Positions 21,930 to 34,265 of a DNA stretch of 64,000 nucleotides are shown here, in pieces; within the stretch, counting starts at the first letter, position 1, and each line of letters starts with the position of its first letter. A program made the translations under genes and the position numbers. The stretch is from Scilla litardierei (taxonomy: Eukaryota; Streptophyta; Magnoliopsida; Asparagales; Asparagaceae), in the NCBI GenBank assembly GCA_030789695.1, contig CM061139.1, positions 110,024,837-110,088,836 of the forward strand. The letters run 5' to 3'. The notes under the pieces were generated by a model that saw only the letters and a list, made by a program, of their open reading frames with translations, ran no database searches and had not been told where the DNA came from.

Positions 21930-23958
21930 TATAAAAGAGGACTTTTTTGAATTTTGTCCCAGTCATAAGTCCAGTCATATTGCTTTGTCCCAGTCATAAG
22001 TCATAGGGTTGATGACTAGGACACACTTTTTTGGAGGGAGACTTTTGAATTGTGTGTGAATTGAAATGTGTGTAAACAAATTAAATGGGGACAAAAACAA
22101 TGCAGCCAAGCATGGACACACGCTGGGTAACTGGGTTCAAAGTTTTGGGGGGAAATAAAATTTTGTTGGGGAGGAATTTGAAATTGAAAACAAAGTTTGG
22201 GGGGAAAACATCTCAGCCCCACAAAACAGCAGCCGCACGTTGTTTTTCGCATCATTCCTACAACGCTCATCTGCTTGCTGATGGATCTTCTCCTTGCTCT
22301 TCTCACCTTGCTGAGGTTTTTTCGAAATTTTCTCAATCTTCATTTCAGTGCTACATTTGCTGATGGATCCAGTTCGGTGGGAATGAGGTGAGTTTCATAC
22401 TACATTTGCTTGCTACTACATTTTGTTAGCTACTTCATGGTGTTTGCTACTACATTTGCTAAATATTTGCTCACAATCGCCATTATGTTTGCTACTTCAA
22501 GGTGTTTGCTCACAATCGCCATTTGCTACTACAGAATCACGGCTTCTTACTACATCAAACACAACAATCAAAGTGCAAAGGTGAGATTTTAATTGCAACC
22601 AAGCTCAAGCGATCGGAAAAAATCACACCGGCTCATTCTTCTCCTTTGATTTAGGGCTGAAAACTTTCTTCACTGCAACTAACCATTTCCCTTTCTTCCC
22701 CATCTCCTTAACGAAGAGAAATTACAACAAGATTGCACCTTTTCCTATAGAGTGGCAAAATTTATGAAAATTAACAATAACCAAGCTGCAAAACCAAAGA
22801 ATATGTGCACAGAGATCAAAATAACTGGAAAAAAATTAAATTTTTTCTCAAAAAGGAGATAACCTTTGCAAAGGCAAGAGTTTTACCTGCTGGCCTTGGG
22901 ATCTTAAGATCTCAAAGAGAACAGTTCATACCCTCTATCTCTAAGCTGTAATCGTTCTCTCTCTTAAAATTGAATTTTTGGGAATAAACTGAACAAAAAG
23001 AACAGATCTTGGGAGCAATAATAACAATCGCCATTTGCTTGCTACTACAGAATCTGACACCAAGGTGTTTTTCTCATCATTCTTCTTGCTACTACATTTT
23101 GTTAGGTACTTCAAGGCTCGTGGCTTCTTCCTCACTTCTGACAGCCCTGATTCTGTTTTTATCAAATGTGCACACTGATAGCTTCAAGATGTTGGCTCCG
23201 GTTTTTATCAAGTATCAGTTCTCAATTCTGTTTTTATCAAATGTGCACACTGATTGCTAGAATGTAATTGATTTTAATTGTTTGTGAATCGGTCCTCTTG
23301 CGTGCAGCCCTATTTCTGTAGGACTATGAGAGGAGACACTAAGTGCAGCTTCTTCTATTTCTGCAGGACTGGTTTTAGAGCTGTTATAATATTCATAAAG
23401 CTATGACTATAAAGAAGATATGAGGAAGAAGATATGATATTGACTTTCTCAGTTTGAGCTTACACTCCATATGTTGTCAAGTTAACTTTCTCAGTTTGAG
23501 ATTTTGTAATATTCATAAACTGTTGTATCTTGCGAGTTTGACCGACTGACATTTTGACATTTAAGATTTAGTTCTTAACTAATTATTCCACATCATCATC
23601 AACACAAGATTATCCTAAACTTTTGGTGTAGTCAATGTTTTGAAGTTCATCCCTACCATTTTGATGTGAAATTTTGAATTTACAGTGGCCATATAACTTC
23701 TCAATTGTCTTTGAATATAAAGAGCTATGATTGTTGATAATTTTATTTAATCGTATAAGTAAGGTAACATATGTGGACATTATTACAAGTGCATGCTAAT
23801 ATCATAATTATTTTCTAGATATCAATATAAGTTCATGTCATACTTTATGGTTGGCATGTATGTGCTCTCCGGTTTGTATTGTTTTCTTGAAATTAACTCT
23901 TTATCATTTCTGTCATCTATATTGATATCCATGTATTTTGTTTCTTGCATATTTCACG

Positions 23959-24008
23959 ATGAAAGGAGGAAAATCGAAGGGGGACGCGTCGAAGAAAGTC
24001 GATGCCAA
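23959..24008 (+). pseudogene. Captured first exon resembling a plant HMGB chromatin protein
   Basis: An ATG opens MKGGKSKGDASKKVDA and runs into a strong splice donor (AA/GTGAGT). This lysine-rich start resembles plant HMGB (high-mobility-group B) proteins. The HMG box exon was not found downstream, so only a fragment was taken up. It sits inside Hel-5. Confidence 0.55.
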
Positions 24009-24205
24009 GTGAGTTTTGACTTTTAGATCCCTTTTGTCTTTTGGTTTGTAGATTATTTTGTTTGGTGCTAGATTATTTGGTTTATAGACTTGCCATTGTT
24101 TAACTAATTAAATTCAAGTTTTGATGGAAGAATATTCATCATGAATGTAGTTTTATGATGGATGAAATTAGTAATTGATAAATTTATTCACGGCATAATA
24201 GACGG

Positions 24206-25262
24206 AAATTCGTGGGTTGGGTTTTTTTTACTTTAATTTATTTTTATTTTTATTTGTGAGCTTGTGTTTTGTGTTTTGTCTTGGGGGGTCATGGGGTTTC
24301 TATCAATTTTCCATTAATATGCTTATATTCCCTATTGAGTTGCAACAGAAACGTTTTTTTCCAGTTATTACTGCATGTAACAATTTTGACTAGAAAAGGA
24401 AGGGTTTTCATTGTAGTTTCAGTAATGTGCACCTATAAGTTTGTGTAATTTCGGCAAAATAATTGCATCTAAAATTGTAATCGAGAACTGATGGATTCTC
24501 TTCTGTTTTGGTGCGTATATATGTAGAGTGGATAGCAATTTGGCGAGACAGATGACCATCTTTAAGGCCTTATGTGATTACGATGGAAACACGATAAAGG
24601 AAAAAGTTGGGGGTTTTCTTTCTTAAAAGATATCGTAGCATAAATCAGATTTGTCATGTTTGAATGAATCGTGATCAAAGTCATTATCTGTCTGTTTTAA
24701 GTTATTATAGTTTAATTGTATTATTGATGGAGGTACTGTGATCAGTTGCTGGTTCAATCTATGCCCCAAGTTACACACTATTGATCTCTGACTAAGCCTT
24801 GGATCACCAAAATGGACCACTCTAACACCCCTTTTGTTCTCAAGATTCAGATGGGTTCTAAATTTGAATGAAAGAAATATGCACATTTGCCCTTTTTGTT
24901 TGATTTCTTTCAATTAACTGAGATTTGTTTTGATGTTTTATTGGGGAAAACCATAGCAAGCATTTATACTGTTTAGAGGTGAAACTGCAACATGGATTTC
25001 TTTTGAGATCTGTTTATTGCTCACATATAAGGGAATTCATGGGTTGGGTTTATTATGTTTATGTTTATTTTTATTTTTATTCACGTGTTTGTATTTTCTT
25101 TTTATGGGGGGTCATGGGGTTTCTATTAATTTTTCATCAGTATGCTTATATTTCCAATTAAATTGCAACTGTTCTTTTTGAAAATGAAGGGGTTTCATTG
25201 TAGTTTCAGTAATGTCCACATATTAGTTTTGTAATTTCTACAAAATATTAGCATCTAATCGC
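24206..25262 (+). repeat. Direct duplication inside Hel-5 (~24206-24475 and ~25031-25262)
   Basis: Both copies share TTCATGGGTTGGGTT-like starts, GGGGTCATGGGGTTTCTAT and TCATTGTAGTTTCAGTAATG in the same order with many substitutions. The duplication is old and lies between exon-like fragments. Confidence 0.7.
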
Positions 25263-25343
25263 GTCGCCATCTCCCAAGGTGGTGGAAGATGATAATCGGT
25301 CGTTGACGGGGTCGGAGACATGGCCGGCTCTTGCCGATGCGAA
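25261..25343 (+). pseudogene. Captured exon resembling the N-terminus of a La-related protein (LARP)
   Basis: A GC-rich island in AT-rich DNA reads ASPSPKVVEDDNRSLTGSETWPALADA before a splice-donor-like AA/GTAAC. The WPAL(A/S) motif and acidic context recall plant LARP1-type N-termini. No La or DM15 domain follows. A short lysine-rich exon-like stretch (25447-25510, between CAG and GTAAC) lies downstream but contains a stop. Confidence 0.4.
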
Positions 25344-26629
25344 GTAACAAATCTCTTCCTAGATTCCTCTTTGACACCCACTCTCTCTGGTCTCCAACTC
25401 TATCAATGTACTTCTTCCTTTTAATTTTTTGATTTTTCTATGGCAGCACTCTTAAGAAGGAACTGAAGAAGTAAGAAGTGAAATACCTTAAAAAAGAAGA
25501 GAAGAAAAAGGTAACACTTTATTTGCTTATTTTTATTTTTATTTTTGTTTTGCTAACGCTTAATTGGAAATGTTTTGTCTTAATTCTTGCGCCAAATCTC
25601 GAGTTTCAACTGCAAACTATGTTATTTTTTAGTAGGATTGTTTGCATTTAGACAATTGGCCTGAATTTTAGTGTTTAAAATTGATTTTGAAGGATTTATT
25701 ATTAATATCAAGTGGGTAAATTTGGCTGGTCATTTGTTCAACTATTATCTGGGGAGGTTGGAAATTAGTCTAAGATGCTAAATGAAGTATCTGTTCGATA
25801 ACGACAACCTATGCATCAATTTTTAAAAAATTTATTAAGTTGGATTGTCCTGTTTGCATCCCATCTGATACATAAGAAAACATTTGACAAAATTGATTTC
25901 GTGAATATGCAATTTATTATTTGCCAATACTACATGTGTGGATATTGTGTAAAAAAATAAAAAATTTCTAGAATATTAAAATAGGATGATTCTTAATTTT
26001 GTGACAGTAGTGTTCGAACTGGTGATGAATATTTATGAAGGTGCGAAGGGGGAAGGATTAGGGAACATACTTCTGTCCTCCAGAAGAGCTTCAATTTCCC
26101 TGAGAAGGTTAACAACAGGTTACTACTTGAATCTCAACCATTTTTATTTGTAATTTTCATTTTTTATCAGTTTGTTGTTGTCATCGATGAACAAAAAAAT
26201 CGTGAGCAAATCCCTTCAGAATTTTGGGTAGGGGTGAGTGCATCATGTAAAAAGTGTGCAATGTTCAAGCAAATGCAGAAAATTGGTCATCAAGCTGCTA
26301 CTGGGAAGAATTTGTCAGTTGTTATTTGAAAGCTTCCATATTCCATGCTATAAAACTTCAAAACCATGAATAGTTAGTTACAAAATATTAAACTTCCTGC
26401 ATTAGATCAGTATGCATTATGTGCCTTCCTTTCAAGAGCCCAAACTTGATCTCGGTTGCATTTCAATTCAGAACTATGAAAACCAATAAAGTAGAGAATT
26501 AGACCTCGAAAATAATCCAGTTCCCCATGGGAATAATAAGAAATATGGCCTATGTTTAATACAATAAAGAATCAAACTGAAAATTATTTGCTCCTCTGAG
26601 AAGACTATAGTGGCAATTCATAGCATGTG

Positions 26630-26907
26630 TGAATAGGAGCATAGAAGAGATTTGGATAATTGATGGTTTCATGTTTGAAAAGTGTTGACATGAAAATTTT
26701 CTTTTGCAAGTGATTTCATCTACCAATAAGTTAGGGACTTAGCATTCGAGTGGTATAACGAAGATCTTGCCTGAATAGGAGCATGAAGATATTTGGATAA
26801 TTGATGGCTTTATGTTTGAAAAGAGTTGACATGAAAATTTTCTTTTGCAAGTGATTCCATCTACCTAAAGTGAGGGACTTAGCATTCGAGTAGTATAACG
26901 ATTCTTG
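26630..26907. repeat. Tandem duplication of ~135 bp inside Hel-5
   Basis: Two adjacent copies (about 26630-26771 and 26772-26907) share GGATAATTGATGG, TGACATGAAAATTTTC and AGGGACTTAGCATTCGAGT with few differences. Confidence 0.85.
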
Positions 26908-27302
26908 CCAGCTATTGGTTAGTACATAATAAAAACACGTGTGTCATATGATTCACATAGACCACTTATAAACCTGGTTCAATAAATCATGCATACGTTT
27001 TGCTCAAATATAAATAAACCTGTTATGCGAGCTAACTATCCAAATCGTTTAGTTTTCCAGCAACATATCACTAAAGAGATCTTATTTTACCAGATAATAA
27101 ATCCAACTATTGATATAGTAAACACCTTTTTGACATATTTGCCAACATGTTTATAAGAAGAATTTGTTCCCATCATGTTGCTGGAATGTTCCCATGATGG
27201 ACAGTATGTACATTTGGATTTGGCTCATGTATATTGTCTCCAAGCAACACTTTCTTCTTTTTCATCATACCTTTTTCTCATTTCTTTTCTTTCTTTCCTT
27301 TG

Positions 27303-27516
27303 TGTTATGAATGAGGGAGGCCTTTGGCCTCCCCTCCTTCATTACCCATTCATTAGGCCCCATTACTTAGAGTAATGGGGACCCTTGGTCTCCTAGAGGC
27401 TTTTGGCCTCCCACTATGAGATATATAAATAGAGCACCATGGCTCTTAGCATGGTGACTTATTCTTTTGCTAAGAAATCTTGTCTTTTTCTCTCTTGAGT
27501 TCATCATCATCCAACA
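27303..27516 (+). repeat. 5' LTR of Cop-6 (214 bp)
   Basis: It starts TGTTATGAATGAGGG and ends CATCCAACA. Hairpins lie upstream of the TATA box (27422-27431): GGGAGGCC/GGCCTCCC with a 3-nt loop and CCCCATTAC/GTAATGGGG with a 5-nt loop. ACCATG/CATGGT follows the TATA box. The next bases, CGTTATCAGCACG, resemble the PBS region of several plant copia families. Confidence 0.93.
27422..27431 (+). promoter_or_regulatory. LTR TATA box of Cop-6
   Basis: TATATAAATA is repeated identically in the 3' LTR at 34385-34394. Confidence 0.65.
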
Positions 27517-27959
27517 CGTTATCAGCACGTGTTCTTCCTTGAGCAAGAATCCAAGCCTAAATCCACACCAAATTGATCCCCTACGCGCAAGGAATCTTTG
27601 GTTGCTGCGGCGATTTGTTGGAGCGTTTCATCTACATTCATCCCTACGCGCAAGGAATCTAACGTTGCTGCGGCGGTTCGTTGGAGCGTTGCGGCATCCT
27701 AAAAGCGTTCGGGAGCTTGGATTATTATTTCTACGGATCATCGTCGCGTTCTTCCCTAGATCATTGATCTAGAGGTAAAACCATATAATCCTGTAGATAA
27801 AATTAGACTAAATAATTTTTACATTGTTTTAATATACAAGTAAAAAAATAAAAAAAAATTTAGTCTAATAAAAGAAAAAAAAATTTATCCATATTACAAA
27901 GTTTTTTTTTCTATGAAATTTTTTTTTCCTTTTGCCATTAAAATTCTTCGGTGGGAAGA

Positions 27960-28450
27960 AGAACCGGAATGAAATCCTCCCCTCCCCCCTGACGGAGGAG
28001 GGGGCCTTCCCACAATGCCGACCATGCCCCCCTGCAGTGGAGAGGGGGGCCTTCCGCGCCGCCGCCCCCCTGCTGAAAGGGGGCAGCCTGAGGCCGAGGA
28101 AGAGCCCTGAGGCCGAGGCCGAGCCCTGAGGCCGAGGAAGAGCCCTGAGGCCGAGGCCGAGCCCTGAGGCCAAGGCCGATGGCAGGCTGAGCCCTGCCGA
28201 GCCCTGAGGCCGAGGCCGATGGCAGGCTGAGCCCTGAGGCCGAGGCCGAGCCCTGAGGCCAAGGCCGATGGCAGGCTGAGCCCTGCCGAGCCCTGAGGCC
28301 GAGGCCGATGGCAGGCTGAGCCCTGAGGCCGAGGCCGAGCCCTGAGGCCGAGGCCGATGGTAGGCTGAGCCCTGAGGCCGAGCCCGAGGCCGAGCCCTGT
28401 GACCGTGACCCGAGGCCGAGCCCGAGGCCTGAAGCCGAGGCTAATTGTTT
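27960..28450. repeat. GC-rich tandem repeat in the Cop-6 leader
   Basis: Units built from GCCCTGAGGCCGAGGCCGA, with or without TGGCAGGCTGA, are repeated about a dozen times between ~28082 and 28440, preceded by C-rich and G-rich blocks. It stands out sharply from the AT-rich flanks. The long minus-strand frames over it are low-complexity artefacts. Confidence 0.85.
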
Positions 28451-28918
28451 ATTTTTGGCTCGAAGCCATAATAATTGCGACAAACAACTTTGCAGAACTG
28501 CGGAACGGGCCACAAGCGCTTATACTAAAAATAATTTTTGGCCCGAAGCCACAAAATTCTACAGAAATTCGGCTTCTTCATAATTTTAAAGAAGAATTAA
28601 ATTTGCAAATTGAAATTTATGAGAAAAACTTTGTAAAATCAATAATTACATTTATATGTTCCTCTATTTATTTAAACATCTCTCTTGCAAATTATTATGT
28701 ATGGTTTACTAGAATTTTTAAAAAATATAATCATCTCAAAGATCCTGAGACCGCTCTACCGTTAGGTAATTAACCTAACGGTGTATGACGTTTCCCCGTG
28801 GTCTATGAGATAGTTATATTTTCTAGTTTACTTTTTCCATATTTTTTTTATGCTTGAGATATATGCGTGGTTGTTTAATTTATGCCTGTAGCATATAAAC
28901 TGTGTGGATGTTTAAAAT

Positions 28919-29370
28919 AAGTAAAAATGTGTTTTTCGGGATCGGCCATTGTATACCTATTTACTTTCCTTGCACTTTTATTATCTTTTGAGAGAATTTG
29001 TAAGTGAGGAAATTTGTATTTAAAAGCCCAAGCTCGATGCAACAGCACATAGAATTGATGAAAACTCCTTCAATGGATCATGATGTCGGTCAATGTGCTT
29101 GGCTAAGTTTGCTGGACCAACCTAGCTTGACTGGGTAACAAGTGGTCCTGGCTTAGTCAATTCCCTGGCCGCGTCCGCTGGACCGCAAGGAGTCGATTCA
29201 TGACTGTGTAAGCCAAAGCTCGATGCAACAGCATAAGAAGACGGATGCAGAAATAGGGACCCACCCGGGGTTTCCAAAGTTGTATTTTTCAATCTCTTTT
29301 CTTTGGACTGTAATCGAACTTTGGACTGTTTATTATTTTGGGTATCTGGCCGATCCCCGCATTTTTACTT
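28919..29370. repeat. Inverted repeat pair bounding a ~450-bp segment of the Cop-6 leader
   Basis: The left arm has AAGTAAAAATG (28919-28929) and GGGATCGGCCA (28938-28948). The right arm has TGGCCGATCCC (29347-29357) and CATTTTTACTT (29360-29370). The blocks pair perfectly, 11 + 11 bp. The segment ends ~65 nt before the gag ATG. Inside it AGCTCGATGCAACAGCA occurs twice (~29030 and ~29217). Confidence 0.75.
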
Positions 29371-29436
29371 ATTAATTTATGCATGGTTTGTTGAATTTAT
29401 TTTAATTCATGATTATCTTTAAATTGCATAGATAAA

Positions 29437-30477
29437 ATGGCTAAATTGGCAAGCGTCGATTTCGAGGTGCTCGATGCAGCTGGCAAGAATTACTTGAGCT
29501 GGCGAGTGGACCTGAAGTTCCACTTGCGCTCCATGGCGCTCCTGCACTCCATTCTGGCCCCCGCAGTGGCCCAATCATCGGCTCCCGCAGCATCCGATGC
29601 ATCTGCTAGCAAAGCCCCAGAAGCGGCCCTTTCAGCTGGCAGTACCTCTACCACTGTCTCTGACATGGATAAGGCGAAAGCCATTATCTATATCAGACGA
29701 CACATAGATCGGACCCTGAAGGCCGAATACTTGACGGTAGAGGACCCTCTGGAGTTATGGACAGCGTTAGAGGCACGCTACAGACATCAAATTGATGTCA
29801 TACTCCGGCGTGCCAACTATGAGTGGGAGAACCTCCGACTTCAGGACTACAAGTCCGTTGCTGAGTACAACTCAGCACTTCACAACATCACCTCACGCCT
29901 GAAGTTGTGTGGTGAAGAAGTCTCGGAGCACCGCATGTTGGAAAAGACATTTACCTCGTTTCACGAGAAAGATGCTATCCTCATGCAGCAGTATCGTGAA
30001 CGCAATTTCACGAAGTTCTCTGAACTGCTCTCTTGCCTCCTTAGGGCAGAGCAGAATAGAGACCTTTTACTAGCCACTCATAACCAGCGCCTGGCAGACT
30101 CAGCTCCTATTCCCGAAGCCCACAGTGTTCACCCCCCGAAGTGGAAGAACAAGAAGAGGGGCAGAAAGAACAAAGGAAATGCCCCTATGAAACCAGCCAT
30201 TTCTCCTCCCCAAAGCAAGAATAACAAAGGGAAGAAAAACTTCACTTGGAAACGTAAGAACACTGATACAGTGTCAAATCCAAAGAAGACATGGGAGGAC
30301 AAATGTCATCGTTGTGGCATGACTGGACATTGGTCCAGAAACTATCGCACACCTCGCCACTTCCAGGAACTGTATCAGGCGAGCCAGAAGCCTCCGCCTG
30401 AAACAAACATGGCAAATGTGGAAAATCCGACGAAGTTCACTTCCAAGGATTTCGAAAATGACGACCTGCTCGATTGA
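29437..30477 (+). CDS. gag: Cop-6 Gag, 346 aa, with damaged zinc knuckle
   Basis: A copia-type capsid protein. The N-terminus (AAGKNYLSWRVDLKFHL) and the ELWTALEARYRHQ and YNSALHNITSRL segments match the UBN2-type gag domain. A lysine-rich stretch precedes a single CCHC knuckle at residues 287-300 (CHRCGMTGHWSRNY), in which the last cysteine is replaced by tyrosine. The ATG is the first in frame after the leader. Gag and pol are separate frames, 135 nt apart. Confidence 0.85.
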   Translation: MAKLASVDFEVLDAAGKNYLSWRVDLKFHLRSMALLHSILAPAVAQSSAPAASDASASKAPEAALSAGSTSTTVSDMDKAKAIIYIRRHIDRTLKAEYLTVEDPLELWTALEARYRHQIDVILRRANYEWENLRLQDYKSVAEYNSALHNITSRLKLCGEEVSEHRMLEKTFTSFHEKDAILMQQYRERNFTKFSELLSCLLRAEQNRDLLLATHNQRLADSAPIPEAHSVHPPKWKNKKRGRKNKGNAPMKPAISPPQSKNNKGKKNFTWKRKNTDTVSNPKKTWEDKCHRCGMTGHWSRNYRTPRHFQELYQASQKPPPETNMANVENPTKFTSKDFENDDLLD

Positions 30478-30612
30478 GCCTCATCTTTATCTATGCATTT
30501 CAAAGAATAAATTGTAGCTTCATCTCTAGTATGCTTAATAAAGACGATCTTTTATTTTGAATGTATGCATTTTACATTTCCATCAATAAATTTTCGTTTT
30601 TGGCTTATATAG

Positions 30613-32508
30613 ATGATGTATGAGTGCCTAGTGGACAGTGCCTCGACGCACACTATCCTTCGCGATGAATGCTATTTCAATAGCATAAGTAAATATGACT
30701 GTCCTGTCATTACAATTTCAGGACTGTCCAAAATAATCGAAGGATCTGGTGATGCAATATTATTGCTCCCAAATAACACAAGACTAAAAATCAATAATGC
30801 ACTATTTTCTCCAAGATCAAATAGAAATCTCATAAGTTTCAAGGACATCCGTTTAAACGGATATCACTTAGAAACTAGAGATGAAAATAAGGTTGAATAC
30901 CTGTATGTCACTCTTCGTAAAGATGGCCAGAAGACCATCTGCGAAATATTTAAGGGACTCCCGTCGGGTCTCTACCAAACATACATTCAACCAGTTGAAG
31001 CCAATATGACTGAGCACCAGACGTGCCAGCCAATGCCACCATTTCAACTATGGCATAACAGACTTGGTCACCCTGGATCTATTCTGATGCGACGCATCTT
31101 ATCTGAATCCCGCGGACATGATTTGAAGAACCAGAAGATTCTTCAGAAAGGTGAATTTTCTTGTCCCCCTTGTTTCAAGGGGAAACTAATAACGAGACCA
31201 TCGCCCCTAAAAGTGGGTTTAGAGTCTCCTGGCTTCCTTGAGAGGATACATGGTGACATTTGCGGGCCTATTCACCCCGCAAGTGGCCCATTTCGGTACT
31301 TCATGGTACTAATAGATGCATCCACAAAATGGTCTTATGTGTGCCTCTTGTCCACCCGTAACCTAGCTTTTCCAAAGCTGTTGGCACAGATAATTAGGTT
31401 ACGTGCTCATTTCCCCGATAACCATATCAAGAAGCTACGTCTTGATAATGCGGGCGAATTCACATCTCAAGTCTTCGAAGACTATTGCCAGGCAACGGGT
31501 ATAGAAGTTGAACATCCAGTAGCTCATGTTCACACCCAGAATGGATTAGCAGAGTCCCTTATAAAGAGACTCCAATGGATTGCACGTCCATTGCTTATGC
31601 AATCCCATTTGCCGGTGGATGCTTGGGGGCATGCTATTCTGCATGCCGCATCTCTTATCAGGATACGCCCCTCTGGAGGCAATACATTATCTCCGATGCA
31701 ACTAGCATACGGCTCAACTCCAGATATATCTCATTTGAGAATATTTGGTTGTGCGGTCTATGTTCCAATAGCACCACCTCAGAGGACCAAAATGGGTCCT
31801 CAACGTCGTTTAGGAATCTATATTGGATTTGATTCACCCTCGATTATTAGATACCTAGAACCCCTAACGGGGGACGCATTTAAGGCACGTCTTGCTGATT
31901 GTGAATTTGATGAGAAAGCTTTTCCAAAGTTGGGCAAACATTCCAAGAAGCCTGAAGCTTCGGAGACCATTAATTGGGAAAATAAGTCTTTGTCCTTTTA
32001 TGATCCGCGTACAAATCTGTGTGAAGATGAGATCCTGAAGATCCTTCACATCCAGAATACAGTACACCAATTGCCGGATAAATTCACGGACAACCAGAAG
32101 ATCGTCCGTTCACACGTCCCTGCTGCTAACACTCCAGCTAGGATTGACATCCCTATAAATGGATGCAATCCACCCGCAGCAGAAATGGCTGTACCTCAAT
32201 TGAAAAGAGGACGGCCACCAGGTTCAAAAGATAAAGTTCCTCGAAAGAGGAAGATTCCTGGTGAAAATAAGATTATCCCTCCACAGGATACTGAGCTCAG
32301 GACAGCTACCTCTCCCCTCCTAATTTCCCCCGCAGAGGAAACATTAGGAGAAACATCATTAAACTTTGTACGTACTGGGGAGGTACTGGACCGACATAGC
32401 ACAGTCGTCGACGACGATTTTGCGTTCACTATTGCCGTTCACGTCGCTGAATACGACGATGACGTCGAACCACTTTCTCTAGCGGATTGTAAACGCAGAG
32501 ATGATTAG
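30613..32508 (+). pseudogene. pol: Cop-6 pol, 5' part (protease and integrase), ends at a premature stop
   Basis: The frame begins MMYECLVDSAST, in which DSA replaces the usual DSG/DTG protease triad. It continues through an integrase zinc finger (LWHNRLGHPG and CPPCFKGK) and the catalytic core: GDICGP, LRLDNAGEF and NGLAESLIKR carry the two Asp and the Glu. The C-terminal linker is proline and lysine rich. A TAG at 32506-32508 breaks the frame just before the RT domain; homologous codons continue beyond it. Confidence 0.85.
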
Positions 32509-34082
32509 CCAAAGTGGGACGAGGCGATAAGAGTAGAGCTGGACTCACTCTCGAAACGCAAAGTCTTTGGACCTGTAGTCCAAACACCAGTAGGTGTAAA
32601 ACCTGTGGGATATAAGTGGGTTTTCATTAGAAAAGAAATGAACAAAATCTGATCGTCCGCTACAAGGCGCGTCTTGTAGCAAAGGGGTTTTCCCAAAGAC
32701 CGGGTATCGATTATGAAGATACATACTCCCCGGTAATGGACGCTATTACATTCAGATTCTTAATAAGCCTATCATCTCTGGCAAGCCTAGAAATGCAGCT
32801 CATGGACGTTGTGACTGCATATCTTTATGGCGATTTAGATAAAAAGATCTATATGAAACTACCAGATGGGTTTAACTTACCCACAGAGATGAAAGAGATA
32901 CCTCGGGAGGTATTCTCTGTTAGACTACATAGATCCTTGTATGGACTAAAACAGTCAGGCAAAATGTGGTATAACAGACTAAGTGATTTCCTTGCACAGC
33001 AAGGATTAACTAATAACGAAGTCTGCCCGTGCATCTTTATCAAAAGAACGGGAAAAGGATTCGTCATCATAGCAGTTTACGTTGATGACTTAAATCTCAT
33101 AGGCTCTCCAGCAGAGATTAATGTGATATCTGCAAGGCTAAAGCAAACTTTTGAAATGAAAGACCTAGGCAGAACGAAGTATTGCCTTAGCTTACAGATT
33201 GAACACCTACGAGGTGGAATCCTCCTACATCAATCCAATTATACCAGGAAGCTTTTAAATAAGTTCCAAATGGATAAATGTCATCCTTTATGTACCCTTA
33301 TGGTCGTGAGATCATTAGACGTACAAAAGGACCCCTTCCGGCCTCTGGAAGAGGGGGAGGAGATACTGGGTCCAGAAGTACCCTACCTAAGTGCCATTGG
33401 TGCACTTCTCTATCTGGCTAACTGCACGCGTCCCGATATAGCGTTTGCAGTCAATCTCCTAGCCAGACACAGTGCAGCGCCTACAAAGCGCCACTGGAAT
33501 GGAGTAAAGCATCTTCTGCGATACCTCCAGGGTTCCGTAGACCTTGGACTTTACTACCAGAGAGGTGCCTCCTCCCAGTTACTTGGTTATGCCGATGCAG
33601 GCTATCTTTCAGATCCGCATACGGCAAAATCACAGACTGGTTTTGTCTTTACCTACGGAGGTACTGCTATCTCCTGGAGATCGGTAAAACAAACCACTAC
33701 TGCTACATCTTCTAACCATGCAGAGCTCATCGCGATCCATGAAGCGAGCAGAGAATGTTTTTGGATACGCTCCGTCGTCCAACACATTCTCCAATCCACT
33801 GGCCTGAAGACCGGTGATCTGGAGCCTACTGCCCTATTCGAAGACAATGCCGCGTGCATTGCTCAGCTTCAGAAGGGCTACATCAAAGGCGACAGGACAA
33901 AGCACATTTCTCCCAAATTTTTCTGGACGCACGAGCAGAAGAATGACAAGCAGATTGAAGTTCGACAGATCCAGTCATGCAACAACCTAGCTGATCTTTT
34001 TACTAAGGCATTGCCTAAATGTACTTTTGTAAAGCTTGTAAAGAACATTGGTATGCGACAGTTGAAAGACCTGCAAGCCTGA
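32509..34082 (+). pseudogene. pol: Cop-6 pol, 3' part (RT and RNase H), after a stop and a frameshift
   Basis: RT homology starts right after the TAG (PKWDEAIRVEL, GYKWVF). It hits a TGA at 32650-32652 in that frame and continues in another frame from ~32649 (VRYKARLVAKGFSQ), so an indel lies at 32640-32652. The open part (first ATG 32736) carries RSLYGLKQSGKMWY, catalytic AVYVDDLNLIG, and the RNase H motifs YADAGYLSD (second Asp lost to Gly), SSNHAELIA and KHISPKFFW. The stop at 34080-34082 is followed by ~180 nt to the polypurine tract. Confidence 0.85.
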
Positions 34083-34256
34083 AGCTTGTACGGATCAAGG
34101 GGAGTAACATGTGGGTTGCACTCTTTTTCCTTAAGCTGTTGGGTTTTCCCACTGGGTTTTCCACAGCTAAGGTTTTAACGAGGCAAACACACTTACTCTG
34201 GATCTAGAAGTATCCACCCCTTGCCTCAGTAGCTGAGACCGAAGTGATGAATGTGT

Positions 34257-34265
34257 AAGGGGGAG
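34257..34265 (+). other. Polypurine tract of Cop-6
   Basis: AAGGGGGAG directly abuts the 3' LTR. Confidence 0.8.

Noticed and set aside
27938..28513. Minus-strand frames of ~100-190 residues rich in Ala, Ser, Gly and Leu
   Set aside because: They are translations of the GC-rich tandem repeat in the Cop-6 leader, antisense to the element, with no domain.
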